Shown here: piece after piece, positions 25,498 through 35,991 of the stretch
How the letters are laid out: every line of letters begins with the position of its first letter
How positions within the stretch are numbered: the stretch's first letter is position 1
Origin: Leptospiraceae bacterium
GTDB lineage: Bacteria; Spirochaetota; Leptospiria; Leptospirales; Leptonemataceae
Assembly (NCBI GenBank): GCA_002717505.1
Contig: PBEB01000063.1
Coordinates: forward strand, 17,127 to 72,512
DNA: 55,386 bases
Direction of reading: 5' to 3'
The notes under the pieces: generated by a model
The model's database searches: none
What the model was told of the DNA's origin: nothing
What the model saw: only the letters and a program-made list of their open reading frames with translations
Position numbers and translations under genes: made by a program

Positions 25498-28400
25498 ATG
25501 CTGGACCCCAGAAGCCTGCCCGGATATGAATACCAGGAATCGGTCTATGAAGGCGCCGATTCACTGATCTACCGCGCTCGCAGAGCTTCCGATCAATCTC
25601 CAGTCATCATCAAAACCGGTAATGCCCGGCATATTTTACCGGAGTTTCGAGCCCGCCTGCGAAGGGAGTACTCCATCGGAGCAACGCTCCCCAGAGACAT
25701 TGCCCCTTACATCGATCTCGTTGAAACAGCTCAGGGGCCGGCCCTGGTCATGCAAGACACCGGAGGACTACCGCTCAATCAATGGAGGCCAGGTTCATTT
25801 CAAACGCTTCTGGAGGGAATTCTCAGGATTGCACTGGCCCTGGATATTATCCATGAAGCGGGCATTGTACACAGAGATATTAAGCCTCAGAATATTATTC
25901 TGGATCCGAATTCACTGCACCCGGCCATCATCGATTACGGCATCTCTTCCAAACTTGTTTCTCGAAACGATGCCGCTCTTCAAGCAGAACGCCTGGAAGG
26001 AACCCTGCTTTATATGGCACCAGAGCAAACCGGACGCACCAATCGCCGGGTGGATCATCGTAGCGATCTTTACTCACTGGGAGCAACCTTCTATGAATTG
26101 GTCACCGGCTCGCCTCCTTATCCTCTACAGGATTCATTGCAACTGATACATGCCCATCTGGCCAGCACTCCAGCCACGATCCAGAAGGATTGGGATGGGA
26201 ACTTCGTGCCCGCCGTGATCAACGATATTATACAAAAGCTGATGAGTCGGGATCCAGATGCTCGGTATCAAACCGCCATGGGTCTGGCCCAGGATCTGAA
26301 GAAGTGTCTACAGCTATTACAGCCCAACAATCAGATCCCTCCCTTTCCTCCGGGGAAGATGGATTTCCCCCGGGGACTTACCATACCACAAAAGCTTTAC
26401 GGGCGTCAGCGAGAGCTATCTCAGATCGAGAGCTCCCTGGAACGTAGCCCTGCCCTGGTTCTGGTCACGGGTCCATCCGGTTCAGGCAAATCATCTCTGA
26501 TTCAGGAACTGCGTAAACATGTAGCAGAAAGGAATGGTTTTTTTCTTCCTGGAAAGTTTGAACCGGACAAGAAGGACATCCCCTATCATGCCATTTCGCA
26601 GGGCATGGCACTCATCGCAGAAAGTCTGCTATCTCTGGACAACGATTCTGTAAAGAGATGGAAATCAACGATCCTGGAAAAGCTCCGAGGTAATGGCCAG
26701 GCCCTGGTTGATCTCGTTCCCGCTTTAGGCCAGCTACTGGGTCCTCAGCCTGAGCTCGATGAGCTGGCTCCGGAAGAAGAAAGGGTACGCTTTCGCCTGA
26801 CGATTCTTGGATTTCTTTCAGCATTCGAAGATATGCCCATGGTCTTTGTCCTGGACGATTTGCAATGGGCGGATCTGGCTTCCCTGGACTTGATTCAAGA
26901 TCTTCTTCTGGATTCTGGAAAAAATCTGGCCATCCTGGGAACATACCGTGACAACGAAGTCAACGATCTGCATCCATTAACTCGCGCTCTAGAGAATTAC
27001 CGCCAGCATGGAATAACTATTGAGACTATTGACCTGCAGCCTCTGGGGCCCAGAGATCTACGAATGCTATTGATGGATACCTTTCGTATGGATCCGTCGG
27101 ATTCAATGGCAGAAACAGTAAATCAACTGGCGGATGCTCTCTATAAAAAGAGCGAAGGCAACCCATTTATAGCACGTCAGTATCTGGAATCTACTTACAG
27201 CAGTGGGTGGATATCTCAGGATCGGACTACGGGCCAGTGGCAGTTTGAAATGGCTCGGATTCGCACGGATGGCCTCAGCGCCACGGCAGCGGAACTCCTG
27301 GCATCCAGAATTCAGGAATTGAACGATCTACAGTCCACTGTAGAAGCAGCGGCCTGCCTGGGTAGCCGCTTCAGTCTACAATTGCTTTCAGGCTTGATGG
27401 AACAGGATCTCCTGCTTACGGCCAGGCAATTGCAGGAGCTTTCGGCCCGGGACCTGATCTACCCGCTAAACGAGTCCTATAAATACATCGGAGAGGATAG
27501 TACCCAGGAGAGCATTGCCAGGGTAATCTATGCATTTTCCCATGACCGCATTCATGAAGCTGTACTTAGCGAAATCCCTCCCAGACGATTTGAAGAGTTA
27601 AACCTCAGGACAGCCCGGTTAATCGTTCGGGAATCAAACTTTCAGCAAATAGAAGAAAAGATTGGAACGATTGTTGCTCATTATAATCGCGGCCGCAACC
27701 TTGTTCAAGACGAAGATGAACGATTGCAGATAGCGAAGCTAAACGTCCAGGCCGGCCGCAGAGAGCGGAAATCCAGCGCCTACGATGAAGCGATTGTTCA
27801 CTTTGGCATTGCCCGAGATACTCTACAGCAACGGTCAGCTCCCATGCCGCCGGAACTTCGTATGGAAATCCTTCGAAACCTGGGGGAATGCGAGTATCTC
27901 AATGGCCGAAAAGTCGTAGCACAGGAACACTTTGATCAGATCCTCAAAGATTCCAGAAACCAGCTGGATAAGCTCAAGGTTTATGAGTTCAAGATTGCAC
28001 TTCTATCCAGCGATGGTCATCATCTAGAAGCCGTAAACCTGGGAATCCAGGCCCTGAAAAAAGCCGGCCATTCCGTTTCGGCTCTTAAGGATTCGCAGAG
28101 GGACAGCGGAATTCGCTCCCGAGCAAAAGATGCGCGCAAAATTCCCGACCAGATTCGAAGAAAGCGAAAAAAGGCACCGGATCCTGAGGCCCGACTTCTT
28201 GCTCGAATCTTCGCTCAAACCATTACCCCCGCCTTTCTTACGAATTCAGACAAACTACCAGGTCTGGTTTTCACTTTGCTGGACTGGAGCGAAAAAAAAG
28301 GGCCGTTCCCTGAAACCTCTGTGGCGCTGGTACTCCTGGGCACCCTGTGCTGTGAGCATTTGCAGGACTTTGATCAGGGACAAAAACTGGGAAAGCTGGC

Positions 28401-30891
28401 CCAGGACATTGTAGAACGATTCAATGCCAGGGAACTTCGCGGTCGTGTAAACTATTACTATCTGTCCTCCATCCATGGTTGGAGCGAATCCATTGAAAGC
28501 AGACTCCCATTATACGAAAGAGCTACGGACCAGTGCCTGGAAACCGGCGACCTCCCTTTTGCAGCTCTCTGTATGTTTGAAATGTTATCCCAGAGGCTGC
28601 TCTACTGTAATGAAGACCTGGAGGGTCTGGACAGACTCTTCGAACGGTACGCAACGGAACTGGGTCGAACCGGACAGACTTCGATTCAAGAAATGTTAGG
28701 TCTGATTCGTCAATCGTTGCATAGCCTGAAAGGAGCATCTCGCCAGAAGGATCGACTGCGCGGCGACTATTTCGATGAAAAGAAGCGAGAATCCGCCTGG
28801 CAAAAAATCGGAGCTTCCCGGAGCCTCTTTTACCTGGGGCTCTATCGCAGATGGCTGAGCACACTCTTTTTCCAGGAATCGAAAGATCCGGGGGAAACAT
28901 CCGGTAGCGAACCTCCCCTTTCGCATTACGATGCACTGTTCTACGATTATCTGGTTCTGCTCCAGAGTCTGCTTCAGGGTAGAAAGTCATCGATTTCGTC
29001 GGAATTCAAACAGCTGCTGGGAAGAATGGAGGCACTGGAAAAGAGCTGTCCCGAAAACTTTGCCCTCTTACATTCTCACCTGCAAGCAGAGGCTGCCTGG
29101 GTAGAAAACAGAATTCCCGATGCCATGACTTCATTTGACAGGGCCTGTCAACGCAGCCGCAAATCGGGCCCCCTCATCCTGGCTGGCTTCATGCAGGAAA
29201 GAACAGCTCACTTCTACCGAGACCTTCGAAAGCCCGTATTTGCATCCATCTATGCCAGGAGGGCCCTGGAATTCTATAAGAGATTGAAGTCCCATGCACA
29301 GATTGAGCAGACAGAGCGACTGCTGGACGATATTCGTCTCTTGCATGAAGAACTGGCGCGAGAAAACGGATCTGAGCTGGAATCCCTGGATTCTCTTTCG
29401 GAAAGGGCAGCACGGGACGCAGCGTTACTGGATCCTACATCGGGACAGAGTATTCAGTCCGATGTAACAACAGGAGAATCTGGCTCAGAATTGGATCTTG
29501 AATCCATTATGCGAACCGCGGCCATAGTTTCCTCTGAAATCGAATTGGATCAGCTGCTGCGAAAGCTTCTGCAAAGCCTGATAGAAAGCGCCGGGGCTCG
29601 CAAGGTAGTGCTGCTGGACAAAGCCGAACAGGGCTTTTTCATTCGAGCTCTGCAGGATGGAGAGAACATCCAGGTGAATGAGTTGCGAAAACCGGATCCA
29701 GAAAAGGATCTTCCCGAGTCCGTGATTCGATTTACGGATCGCACATTAAAGCCTACGGTACTGGACGATGCCAGCGAATCCGGGTCTTTCACAGGAGACC
29801 CTTATATTCAGTCACGAAAGGTCTCCTCCGTTCTATGCATTCCGATTTTGCTGAAAGGAGAGGTCTCTTCGCTGATTTATCTGGAGCATGCCACAACCAG
29901 GGGAGCCTTTTCGCCTCACCGTGTGAAGGTATTGAATCTTCTAGGAGCCCAGATTGCAACCTCGTTGGAAAATGCCAGACTGTACGAAGATGTGAAAAAG
30001 GCTTTAGAGCAAGAGCAGAGAGCCAGGAAGTCCGAAGAACGCATCAATACGGTGATTCGGCGGTTTGTTCCCGATGAATTTCTCAAGATTCTTGGCGTAG
30101 GTAGCTTTTCGGATGTTAAACTGGGAGAAAACATTCAAAGGGAAATGACTGTTCTGTTCTCAGACATTCGAGCATTTACCTCTCTTTCTGAATCCATGAG
30201 TCCCGAAGATACCTTTCGGTTCATCAATAGCTATTTGTCTCGAATCGGCCCTCTGGTCCGCGAAAGTGGAGGCTTCATCGACAAGTACATTGGAGATGCG
30301 GTGATGGCCCTGTTTGAAAAACCCGACCAGGCCATTCGAGCAGCCCGAGCCATGATGCTGGAACTGGCCAGCTACAATGAGCACAGAAAATCTACGGGGT
30401 ACGATCCAGTCCGAATCGGTATTGGAGTACATACAGGTGTACTGAGGCTGGGAATCATTGGCGAAGAAGGCCGAATTGAAGGTACCGTAATCGGAGATAC
30501 GGTGAACACAGCCAGTAGACTGGAAAGCCTGAACCCCGGCTACGGAACCTCCATCATTGTCAGTGATTCTACCCGGGAATTTATGAAGGATTCCTCTCTA
30601 TTTCACTTCAGGGCCCTGGACAGAGTCCGGGTAAAGGGAAAATCCAGGGATCTCTGGATCTACGAATTGCTGCTCAAACCGGAGTCTCCGGCCATTCAGC
30701 AGCTCTATGACCGGGCCATGGAGGCCTATCAAAGAGCATCTTTATTGGAAGCTAGAGAACACTTTCTAAAACTAAAGGCCGATTGTCCCGATGATCCAGT
30801 TATACAGTTCCATCTAGATCGAATCCATCGATTGGAAGAACAGGGAATTCCGGAAAACTGGGAAGGCATTGAAAACCTCACAAAAAAATAG
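25498..30891 (+). CDS. Multidomain Ser/Thr kinase - AAA ATPase - GAF - adenylate cyclase
   Basis: This is a 1797-residue cytoplasmic signalling protein. Residues about 10-270 form a Ser/Thr kinase with the catalytic loop IVHRDIKPQNIIL near 124, DYG in place of DFG (IIDYGISSKL), and MAPEQTGR; the beta-3 lysine (VIIKTGN) is kept. An AAA-type ATPase follows, with Walker A GPSGSGKSSL near 323 and Walker B VFVLDDLQWAD near 448. A long helical, TPR-like region runs from about 730 to 1300. A GAF domain (about 1335-1495) and a class III nucleotide cyclase (about 1548-1715) end the protein. The cyclase keeps both metal aspartates (FSDIRAF, DKYIGDAVM), the lysine and the TVIGDTVN threonine that favour ATP, and the transition-state Asn and Arg, so cAMP is the likely product. 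This is the first gene of a five-gene operon; the next gene overlaps it by 23 bases. Confidence 0.93.
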   Translation: MLDPRSLPGYEYQESVYEGADSLIYRARRASDQSPVIIKTGNARHILPEFRARLRREYSIGATLPRDIAPYIDLVETAQGPALVMQDTGGLPLNQWRPGSFQTLLEGILRIALALDIIHEAGIVHRDIKPQNIILDPNSLHPAIIDYGISSKLVSRNDAALQAERLEGTLLYMAPEQTGRTNRRVDHRSDLYSLGATFYELVTGSPPYPLQDSLQLIHAHLASTPATIQKDWDGNFVPAVINDIIQKLMSRDPDARYQTAMGLAQDLKKCLQLLQPNNQIPPFPPGKMDFPRGLTIPQKLYGRQRELSQIESSLERSPALVLVTGPSGSGKSSLIQELRKHVAERNGFFLPGKFEPDKKDIPYHAISQGMALIAESLLSLDNDSVKRWKSTILEKLRGNGQALVDLVPALGQLLGPQPELDELAPEEERVRFRLTILGFLSAFEDMPMVFVLDDLQWADLASLDLIQDLLLDSGKNLAILGTYRDNEVNDLHPLTRALENYRQHGITIETIDLQPLGPRDLRMLLMDTFRMDPSDSMAETVNQLADALYKKSEGNPFIARQYLESTYSSGWISQDRTTGQWQFEMARIRTDGLSATAAELLASRIQELNDLQSTVEAAACLGSRFSLQLLSGLMEQDLLLTARQLQELSARDLIYPLNESYKYIGEDSTQESIARVIYAFSHDRIHEAVLSEIPPRRFEELNLRTARLIVRESNFQQIEEKIGTIVAHYNRGRNLVQDEDERLQIAKLNVQAGRRERKSSAYDEAIVHFGIARDTLQQRSAPMPPELRMEILRNLGECEYLNGRKVVAQEHFDQILKDSRNQLDKLKVYEFKIALLSSDGHHLEAVNLGIQALKKAGHSVSALKDSQRDSGIRSRAKDARKIPDQIRRKRKKAPDPEARLLARIFAQTITPAFLTNSDKLPGLVFTLLDWSEKKGPFPETSVALVLLGTLCCEHLQDFDQGQKLGKLAQDIVERFNARELRGRVNYYYLSSIHGWSESIESRLPLYERATDQCLETGDLPFAALCMFEMLSQRLLYCNEDLEGLDRLFERYATELGRTGQTSIQEMLGLIRQSLHSLKGASRQKDRLRGDYFDEKKRESAWQKIGASRSLFYLGLYRRWLSTLFFQESKDPGETSGSEPPLSHYDALFYDYLVLLQSLLQGRKSSISSEFKQLLGRMEALEKSCPENFALLHSHLQAEAAWVENRIPDAMTSFDRACQRSRKSGPLILAGFMQERTAHFYRDLRKPVFASIYARRALEFYKRLKSHAQIEQTERLLDDIRLLHEELARENGSELESLDSLSERAARDAALLDPTSGQSIQSDVTTGESGSELDLESIMRTAAIVSSEIELDQLLRKLLQSLIESAGARKVVLLDKAEQGFFIRALQDGENIQVNELRKPDPEKDLPESVIRFTDRTLKPTVLDDASESGSFTGDPYIQSRKVSSVLCIPILLKGEVSSLIYLEHATTRGAFSPHRVKVLNLLGAQIATSLENARLYEDVKKALEQEQRARKSEERINTVIRRFVPDEFLKILGVGSFSDVKLGENIQREMTVLFSDIRAFTSLSESMSPEDTFRFINSYLSRIGPLVRESGGFIDKYIGDAVMALFEKPDQAIRAARAMMLELASYNEHRKSTGYDPVRIGIGVHTGVLRLGIIGEEGRIEGTVIGDTVNTASRLESLNPGYGTSIIVSDSTREFMKDSSLFHFRALDRVRVKGKSRDLWIYELLLKPESPAIQQLYDRAMEAYQRASLLEAREHFLKLKADCPDDPVIQFHLDRIHRLEEQGIPENWEGIENLTKK

Positions 30892-33499
30892 ACGGCAGAT
30901 CTCCATACTGTCTCCGCTCCAAATTCCGGAAAAAGAGAGGAAATCCCTCTATAAAAAGGTCCAGAAGAAGAAAGGCAAACTACTGACCCTTGCGATTCTC
31001 TCGGATCGACTGAATGTACCCCCCTTTCTCAATGATCTGAAATCCAGAATAGAAAAAGCCGGGGGAGGCCTCCGAGTCCTCTGGTTTCGAGACATTCAGT
31101 CCTCTCGCTCCGGACTGGTGCGGGCCATTCAGGAAAGTGAGGAGTATCAGAGATGCAAAGAGGTGCTGATCCTGGCGCCGGAAGACTGGCATCGAACCGA
31201 TGTGCAGGGATTCATCGAAGAACTACGGCTTTCTCCTGGTGCAGACCAGGAATTCAAACCATCCAGACTCAGTATCCGCCTGAAGCTGCTGAGCATAACA
31301 GGGCTCATTGTATCGCTGGCCCTGGCAGCCATGATTGGCATGGCATCTTATCTATTCAGAAATCATAGCGAAACCTTGATTCAGGGATATAACCTGTCTC
31401 TTGCGCGTCTGGTAGCTGAATCTCTGGAAAAGGACATTCAGGGAATCCAGTACAGAAGCCAGGCATTGCTGGATCGCCTGGAATCCGAATCGCCCACCCT
31501 GAGTACCGACCCTATTTCAGCGCCCAACCAGCCAGACGATGCCAGAAACAACACTACGAAGCCTCCAACGAAAGAGGAAGGCTCCGGCCAACCAGGGACC
31601 CGCGATGATATTGCGAATCCTCCGGTGAAAGAACCGCAGCAGACTTCGGAAGAGAATCAGGCCGCTACGGAAGACAGGAATCCCGATGCGAAAGAGACCA
31701 GGTCCAATGAGGCCACCGGCCAGCAGGAAGCACCCTCTGGAGTAATGGAATCCCCCGACGAAGCGGCGAATACACCAGAACAGAAGGAACAGCCCGGGGC
31801 TCCTGCACCCAATGAATCGGACAGCGAAGAGCCGCCACAAGAAGCTGAAAAAAGCCCGAGCGACGCGAAAGATGAAATAACAACCGGCGAAAAACAGGAA
31901 CTAAGTCCCGGGCATGCCGGCTACACTTCGGTAGATCAGTTCTTCAAAGAAAACGATCGCTATTTGTATCTGTCTTCTATCAGCGTAAACGAAGACAGTA
32001 TTGATGTTAGTCGCGAATTCTTCAACGGAGCATTCTTTTTGGAATACGATCTTCGTCCGGATCAATTCCGAAAGCTACTCAATGAATGGCCCACCAGTAC
32101 ACTTCAAGAGGGCCCGTTGTATTTAAGAAAGTTCACTCTCGGTCAGGTGCCACTTCTTGGACTCTCCTTTCCCGGGAAGAAGGAAAGAATACTGATGTAT
32201 CTGGCCGCGGATGATTTCTTTCAGTCCTTTCGAAAGGCTCGCCAGGCCGGTATCTTTGAAATTCATCTAATCGCGGGCGATGGAACTATCTTGATCAGCT
32301 CGGAATCCACAAGCACCGATCGCCTGAAAGGCCACTCCATTATTGGCGAGATCCTGGAAAGCCCCGTAAACAATGGGTCAAGAAAATACACCAACCAGGA
32401 AAAGGAATACCTGGCCTCATTTCAGATGCTGGACGACATGGGACTGACCGTTCTCTCGCATGCTGAAACAAATCGAGTGTTCGAGGCGGTGCGACGAATT
32501 GAAAGGCAGAATCTGTATTTGATGGGCGCTGTACTGGCGGCTGCATTTCTGCTGGTTTTCCTTTTTGCGCGAACACTGAGTGTTCCCATTGTTCGCCTTG
32601 CACAGGCCACCGGCGCCGTTCGCCGAGGGGATTATGCCGTGCGAATTCATCCAACTACCCGCGATGAAATCGGACAGCTTACCTATTCCTTCTTGCAGAT
32701 GACTCGCGGACTTCAAGAAAGAGAACACATCAAAGATGCTTTTGGTAAATTTGTAAGCCCTGGAATTGCTGAAAAAGCGCTTCGAGGCGAGATCAAACTT
32801 GGAGGCGAGAAGCGCACGGGCACAGTATTCTTTTCTGATCTTCGTAACTTCACAGCTCTTTCGGAAAAGAGTCAGCCGGAAGAAGTGGTAGATTTTCTCA
32901 ACCGCTATTTCACCGCTATGGTAGATTGCATTCAGGCTACCGGAGGGATGGTTGATAAGTTTATTGGCGATGCGATTATGGCCCACTGGGGCACTCTAGA
33001 GCCATCGGAAACAGATACGGCCGATGCAATTCGGGCAGCACTGATGATGCGAAAAGCCCTGATTCAGCTAAACAAAGAACTGGCCGCTGAAGGGTCCCCA
33101 GCTCTCCTTTCCGGATGCGGAATCAATACAGGTCCGGTCATTGCCGGTCAGATTGGTTCCGAAAAGCGGCTGGAGTACACGGTGATCGGAGATACAGTGA
33201 ATCTGGCCTCCCGAATCGAATACCTGAACAAGCTGTTTGGAACGGATTTACTGGTTTCTTCTTATAGTATGGAACGAGTGCGGGGACAATTCGAAGCTGT
33301 GGAGATGCCCCCTCTGAGGATCAAAGGCAAGAGTCAGCCGGAAATCGTGTACGCAATTCTTGGATCCGTTGATGATCCGGACAGACCGCAATCCCTGGAA
33401 GAATTGCGCGCCATTGTAGGTATTGACTTCGATGAAGAAAAAGCCAGAATGGAGCTGCAACGATCCAGCGACCAGATGGTGAACCGAGAGAAGAAGTGA
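30869..33499 (+). CDS. Membrane adenylate cyclase with extracytoplasmic sensor and HAMP
   Basis: This protein has 876 residues. The start is a TTG at 30869, which overlaps the end of the kinase gene; it is uncertain, as no methionine occurs before the first membrane helix. An N-terminal cytoplasmic part (1-130) of unknown fold precedes that helix (about 133-158). The periplasmic region holds a roughly 140-residue acidic, proline-rich, probably disordered insert (about 213-350) and then a cache-like sensor. A second helix (about 550-568, LYLMGAVLAAAFLLVFLF) leads into HAMP and a class III cyclase. Catalytic residues are complete: VFFSDLRNFTALSEK, VDKFIGDAIMAHWG and YTVIGDTVNLASRIE. The Lys-Thr pair predicts ATP as substrate. 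It ends in a GTGA overlap with the FecR gene. Confidence 0.9.
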   Translation: MKTSQKNRRQISILSPLQIPEKERKSLYKKVQKKKGKLLTLAILSDRLNVPPFLNDLKSRIEKAGGGLRVLWFRDIQSSRSGLVRAIQESEEYQRCKEVLILAPEDWHRTDVQGFIEELRLSPGADQEFKPSRLSIRLKLLSITGLIVSLALAAMIGMASYLFRNHSETLIQGYNLSLARLVAESLEKDIQGIQYRSQALLDRLESESPTLSTDPISAPNQPDDARNNTTKPPTKEEGSGQPGTRDDIANPPVKEPQQTSEENQAATEDRNPDAKETRSNEATGQQEAPSGVMESPDEAANTPEQKEQPGAPAPNESDSEEPPQEAEKSPSDAKDEITTGEKQELSPGHAGYTSVDQFFKENDRYLYLSSISVNEDSIDVSREFFNGAFFLEYDLRPDQFRKLLNEWPTSTLQEGPLYLRKFTLGQVPLLGLSFPGKKERILMYLAADDFFQSFRKARQAGIFEIHLIAGDGTILISSESTSTDRLKGHSIIGEILESPVNNGSRKYTNQEKEYLASFQMLDDMGLTVLSHAETNRVFEAVRRIERQNLYLMGAVLAAAFLLVFLFARTLSVPIVRLAQATGAVRRGDYAVRIHPTTRDEIGQLTYSFLQMTRGLQEREHIKDAFGKFVSPGIAEKALRGEIKLGGEKRTGTVFFSDLRNFTALSEKSQPEEVVDFLNRYFTAMVDCIQATGGMVDKFIGDAIMAHWGTLEPSETDTADAIRAALMMRKALIQLNKELAAEGSPALLSGCGINTGPVIAGQIGSEKRLEYTVIGDTVNLASRIEYLNKLFGTDLLVSSYSMERVRGQFEAVEMPPLRIKGKSQPEIVYAILGSVDDPDRPQSLEELRAIVGIDFDEEKARMELQRSSDQMVNREKK

Positions 33500-35016
33500 A
33501 GGGCCTGAGACTGACAGAGTGGATCACAGTTCTAATTCTGGTCCTTTCTATCTTCTTTTTTGCCTCCCTGTTCCTCTACGAGCAAAACCGATCCACCGGA
33601 TCTGGCTCCGGCCAAACCGTCGGAGAACTCACCTTTCGGTACAGAATTGCCGAACGAAAATTTACCGACTCCGTATTGTGGGATAGAATCAATCCAGGGG
33701 ATCCGTTGCGAAATGGGGACTGGATTCGCACTGACTCCTACTCAGAAGCCGTCCTGGAACTGGGAGATGGCTCCCGTGTAGAAATGGCTCCTGAAACAAT
33801 GCTGGTCTTGATCATCGATGAAGACAAGAAAGAGCTCCAGTTAATGCAGGGCTCCCTGGAGCTGGACTTAAAGGATGACTACGATCTATTGGCCGACAAT
33901 CGTCGCATCAAGAACCTGGAAGGAAAAGCGCGAGTCAGGCTTTCCGAAGAGTCTCTGGAGATTGAGCAAGACAGTCCTGGAGCAAGTATGGATGGGGAAA
34001 ATCTACCATCCTGGAGCACCATCGGCGAAGGTGGCGTTCAAGAGAGGAATAGTGGGCTCACCCTTCTTGCGCCAGTGGACACGAGAACAGTAGTAGAAGG
34101 CGAAACGGAAGTTAACTTCAGATGGTCTGGTAGCTGCCCCTGTGAATTGAGTATTGGTTCCAGCGATTCACAGTTCTCCGTGAAAGATCTTGATGATAAT
34201 CAGCACCGCATCTCATTAAAACCCGGGATATATTCCTGGAATGTGCAGAACTCTGATGGCAAATCTGCCACAAGAAGCTTTCGACTACTGAAAAGCCAAC
34301 CTTTAAAGCCGGTGCAGCCCGCTGCCGGCTCCACCGTATTTATCTCCCGGGACTCTGGTTTGATCCTTTTTTCCTGGGAAGGAGCCGCATTCCGACAGAA
34401 GTTTAGAATTGAGGTATCGGAAAGCCCCGGAATGGAAAATGGACAAACCCTGGAAACCAGCAGAAGGAATGCCGTCTTTTCTCTGAAGCCGGGCAAGTAT
34501 TACTGGCGAATTACATCTCTGGCAGGACTACCGGATGAATCAGATACGTCTAAAGAGGTAACTTCCAAAGTTCTCTCATTTGAAATTAAGCCTCAAGAAG
34601 AAGAAAATCAGGAACTTGCCATAAACCTCAAGGTAGAAAAAGAGCCTGCGAAAGAGCAAAAGGTCTACACGCCCCGTGCGAATCCACAGGAGTTATGGCA
34701 GGCTAACGTGTATCCGATCTTTCCGCAACCGAACTCGGCAGTAGATATGAGTCAGAGAGACTCGCTTCTCTTTAAGTGGAGCCCTGTTCCGAGGGCTAAC
34801 AAATATTTGTTCCGATTATACCGCGATGACTCAATTCTAATTGAAAGATTTGTGACGAATCCGTATCTTAACTTCAGAGAGTTAACATTGCTGGATACAG
34901 CCTGGTTTGAATGGTCTGTGGAACCGATTTTTAGCGATGGGCGATCAGGAAGCGGATTTCAACATCGCTTTCAAGTAACCCTGAGCGAACAACTGGAAAA
35001 ACCAGAACTGGAATAG
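33496..35016 (+). CDS. FecR-domain protein with repeated beta-rich domains
   Basis: This protein has 506 residues. One N-terminal membrane helix (about 8-28, WITVLILVLSIFFFASLF) anchors an extracytoplasmic protein. A FecR domain follows at about 45-150 (RINPGDPLRNGDWIRTDSYS, EAVLELGDGSRVEMAPETML). Three repeated beta-sandwich-like units then occur, each with an 'F-x-W-s' strand and a 'Y-x-W-x-v/i' strand (VNFRWSG with IYSWNV; LFSWEG with YYWRI; LFKWSP with WFEWSV). FecR domains elsewhere relay envelope signals to regulators. Here the partner is unknown, but the cyclase gene overlaps the start in a GTGA (start GTG at 33496), which suggests stoichiometric production and perhaps control of the cyclase. 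Confidence 0.85.
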   Translation: MKGLRLTEWITVLILVLSIFFFASLFLYEQNRSTGSGSGQTVGELTFRYRIAERKFTDSVLWDRINPGDPLRNGDWIRTDSYSEAVLELGDGSRVEMAPETMLVLIIDEDKKELQLMQGSLELDLKDDYDLLADNRRIKNLEGKARVRLSEESLEIEQDSPGASMDGENLPSWSTIGEGGVQERNSGLTLLAPVDTRTVVEGETEVNFRWSGSCPCELSIGSSDSQFSVKDLDDNQHRISLKPGIYSWNVQNSDGKSATRSFRLLKSQPLKPVQPAAGSTVFISRDSGLILFSWEGAAFRQKFRIEVSESPGMENGQTLETSRRNAVFSLKPGKYYWRITSLAGLPDESDTSKEVTSKVLSFEIKPQEEENQELAINLKVEKEPAKEQKVYTPRANPQELWQANVYPIFPQPNSAVDMSQRDSLLFKWSPVPRANKYLFRLYRDDSILIERFVTNPYLNFRELTLLDTAWFEWSVEPIFSDGRSGSGFQHRFQVTLSEQLEKPELE

Positions 35017-35040
35017 AACGCGGGCGTATTCAGTGCATGG

Positions 35041-35991
35041 ATGAGTGGAATGCGCCAGAATCAAAAAACAAAGATCGCCCGAAGTCACAATCGCGCATTT
35101 ATCACGGTTCTGTATTGTGCGGGAATTCTTCTGGCAGCCTTGCAAGTAACGTCGATAAGTGCGGAACCAGTAGAGCTTCGATGGAAATCGGTGGAAGGAA
35201 GTTCCGGGTACCTTGTGCGTGTTGAAAGGGAAGATGGTACAGTAACGGAAAACCGCATTGGCACAAACCGCGTCAGGCTGGATCTCACACCGGGAGCCTA
35301 TGTTATTCGCATTGCAGGTCTGAACAAATTCGGAAAGCCCGGTCCCTTCTCGGATCCGGCTCGTGTGCAAATCGAGAAATCAGATAAAACCAGAACCATT
35401 CAGATGGAAGAGGTGCGTGAGCAAACCGCAGATAAGGAAGAGGAGCCTGAAGAACCCGAAACAAGCTATGATTACCGGCACATAACCTATCCTCTGGCTC
35501 TCATTCCTGGCTGGATTCAGTACAATCGAGGGGAAGAATACAAACTCTACCTTTATAATGCTCTAATCCTGGGAACTGCCTATGCCTTTCAGGTGGAACG
35601 GCAACGGGGAAATCTATTATCCCGAGAACCCTGGAATGATCCTACCAACATCCTGCTGGCAAGCAATGGCAATCGGGCCTTCCTGGGCCTGATGTGGTTT
35701 CGTCGCTCAGCGGAGCGTTCGAAGTACTCGGAAAGCCAGAATAATCAGACCTATCTGGCCGCTTCAGCCGGGTTGATCTATCTGTTCCACTTTGTGGACC
35801 TCTATTACTTTTCCGATCCTGGACAGGTGAATGACGCCAAAAGACCAGGACGATCAGACTGGCAAGTTGGCCTCAAAGTCTCAGGCTCCCCGCATAGTCC
35901 GGGCTCCCGGGCTTCCTGGCGGCCAGATAGCAATCCAGGCTCCATTTCGCCGGATGCCATGGCCAGGATTCAATGGAGGATGTACTTCTAA
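35041..35991 (+). CDS. Envelope protein with FN3-like domain and hydrophobic C-terminal part
   Basis: This protein has 316 residues. A signal peptide or N-terminal anchor (about 18-40, AFITVLYCAGILLAALQVTS) precedes a fibronectin-III-like unit (LRWKSVEGSSGYLVRVERED, APGAYVIRIAG-like LTPGAYVIRIAGLNKFG). An acidic linker of about 30 residues leads into a segment with several hydrophobic helices (YPLALIPGWIQYNRGEEYKL, LYNALILGTAYAFQVER, YLAASAGLIYLFHFVDLYYF). That last part resembles the DUF5683 type of membrane domain, an assignment I hold loosely. It starts 24 bases after the FecR gene and overlaps the next gene in TAATG, so it belongs to the operon. Its function is unknown. Confidence 0.6.
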   Translation: MSGMRQNQKTKIARSHNRAFITVLYCAGILLAALQVTSISAEPVELRWKSVEGSSGYLVRVEREDGTVTENRIGTNRVRLDLTPGAYVIRIAGLNKFGKPGPFSDPARVQIEKSDKTRTIQMEEVREQTADKEEEPEEPETSYDYRHITYPLALIPGWIQYNRGEEYKLYLYNALILGTAYAFQVERQRGNLLSREPWNDPTNILLASNGNRAFLGLMWFRRSAERSKYSESQNNQTYLAASAGLIYLFHFVDLYYFSDPGQVNDAKRPGRSDWQVGLKVSGSPHSPGSRASWRPDSNPGSISPDAMARIQWRMYF

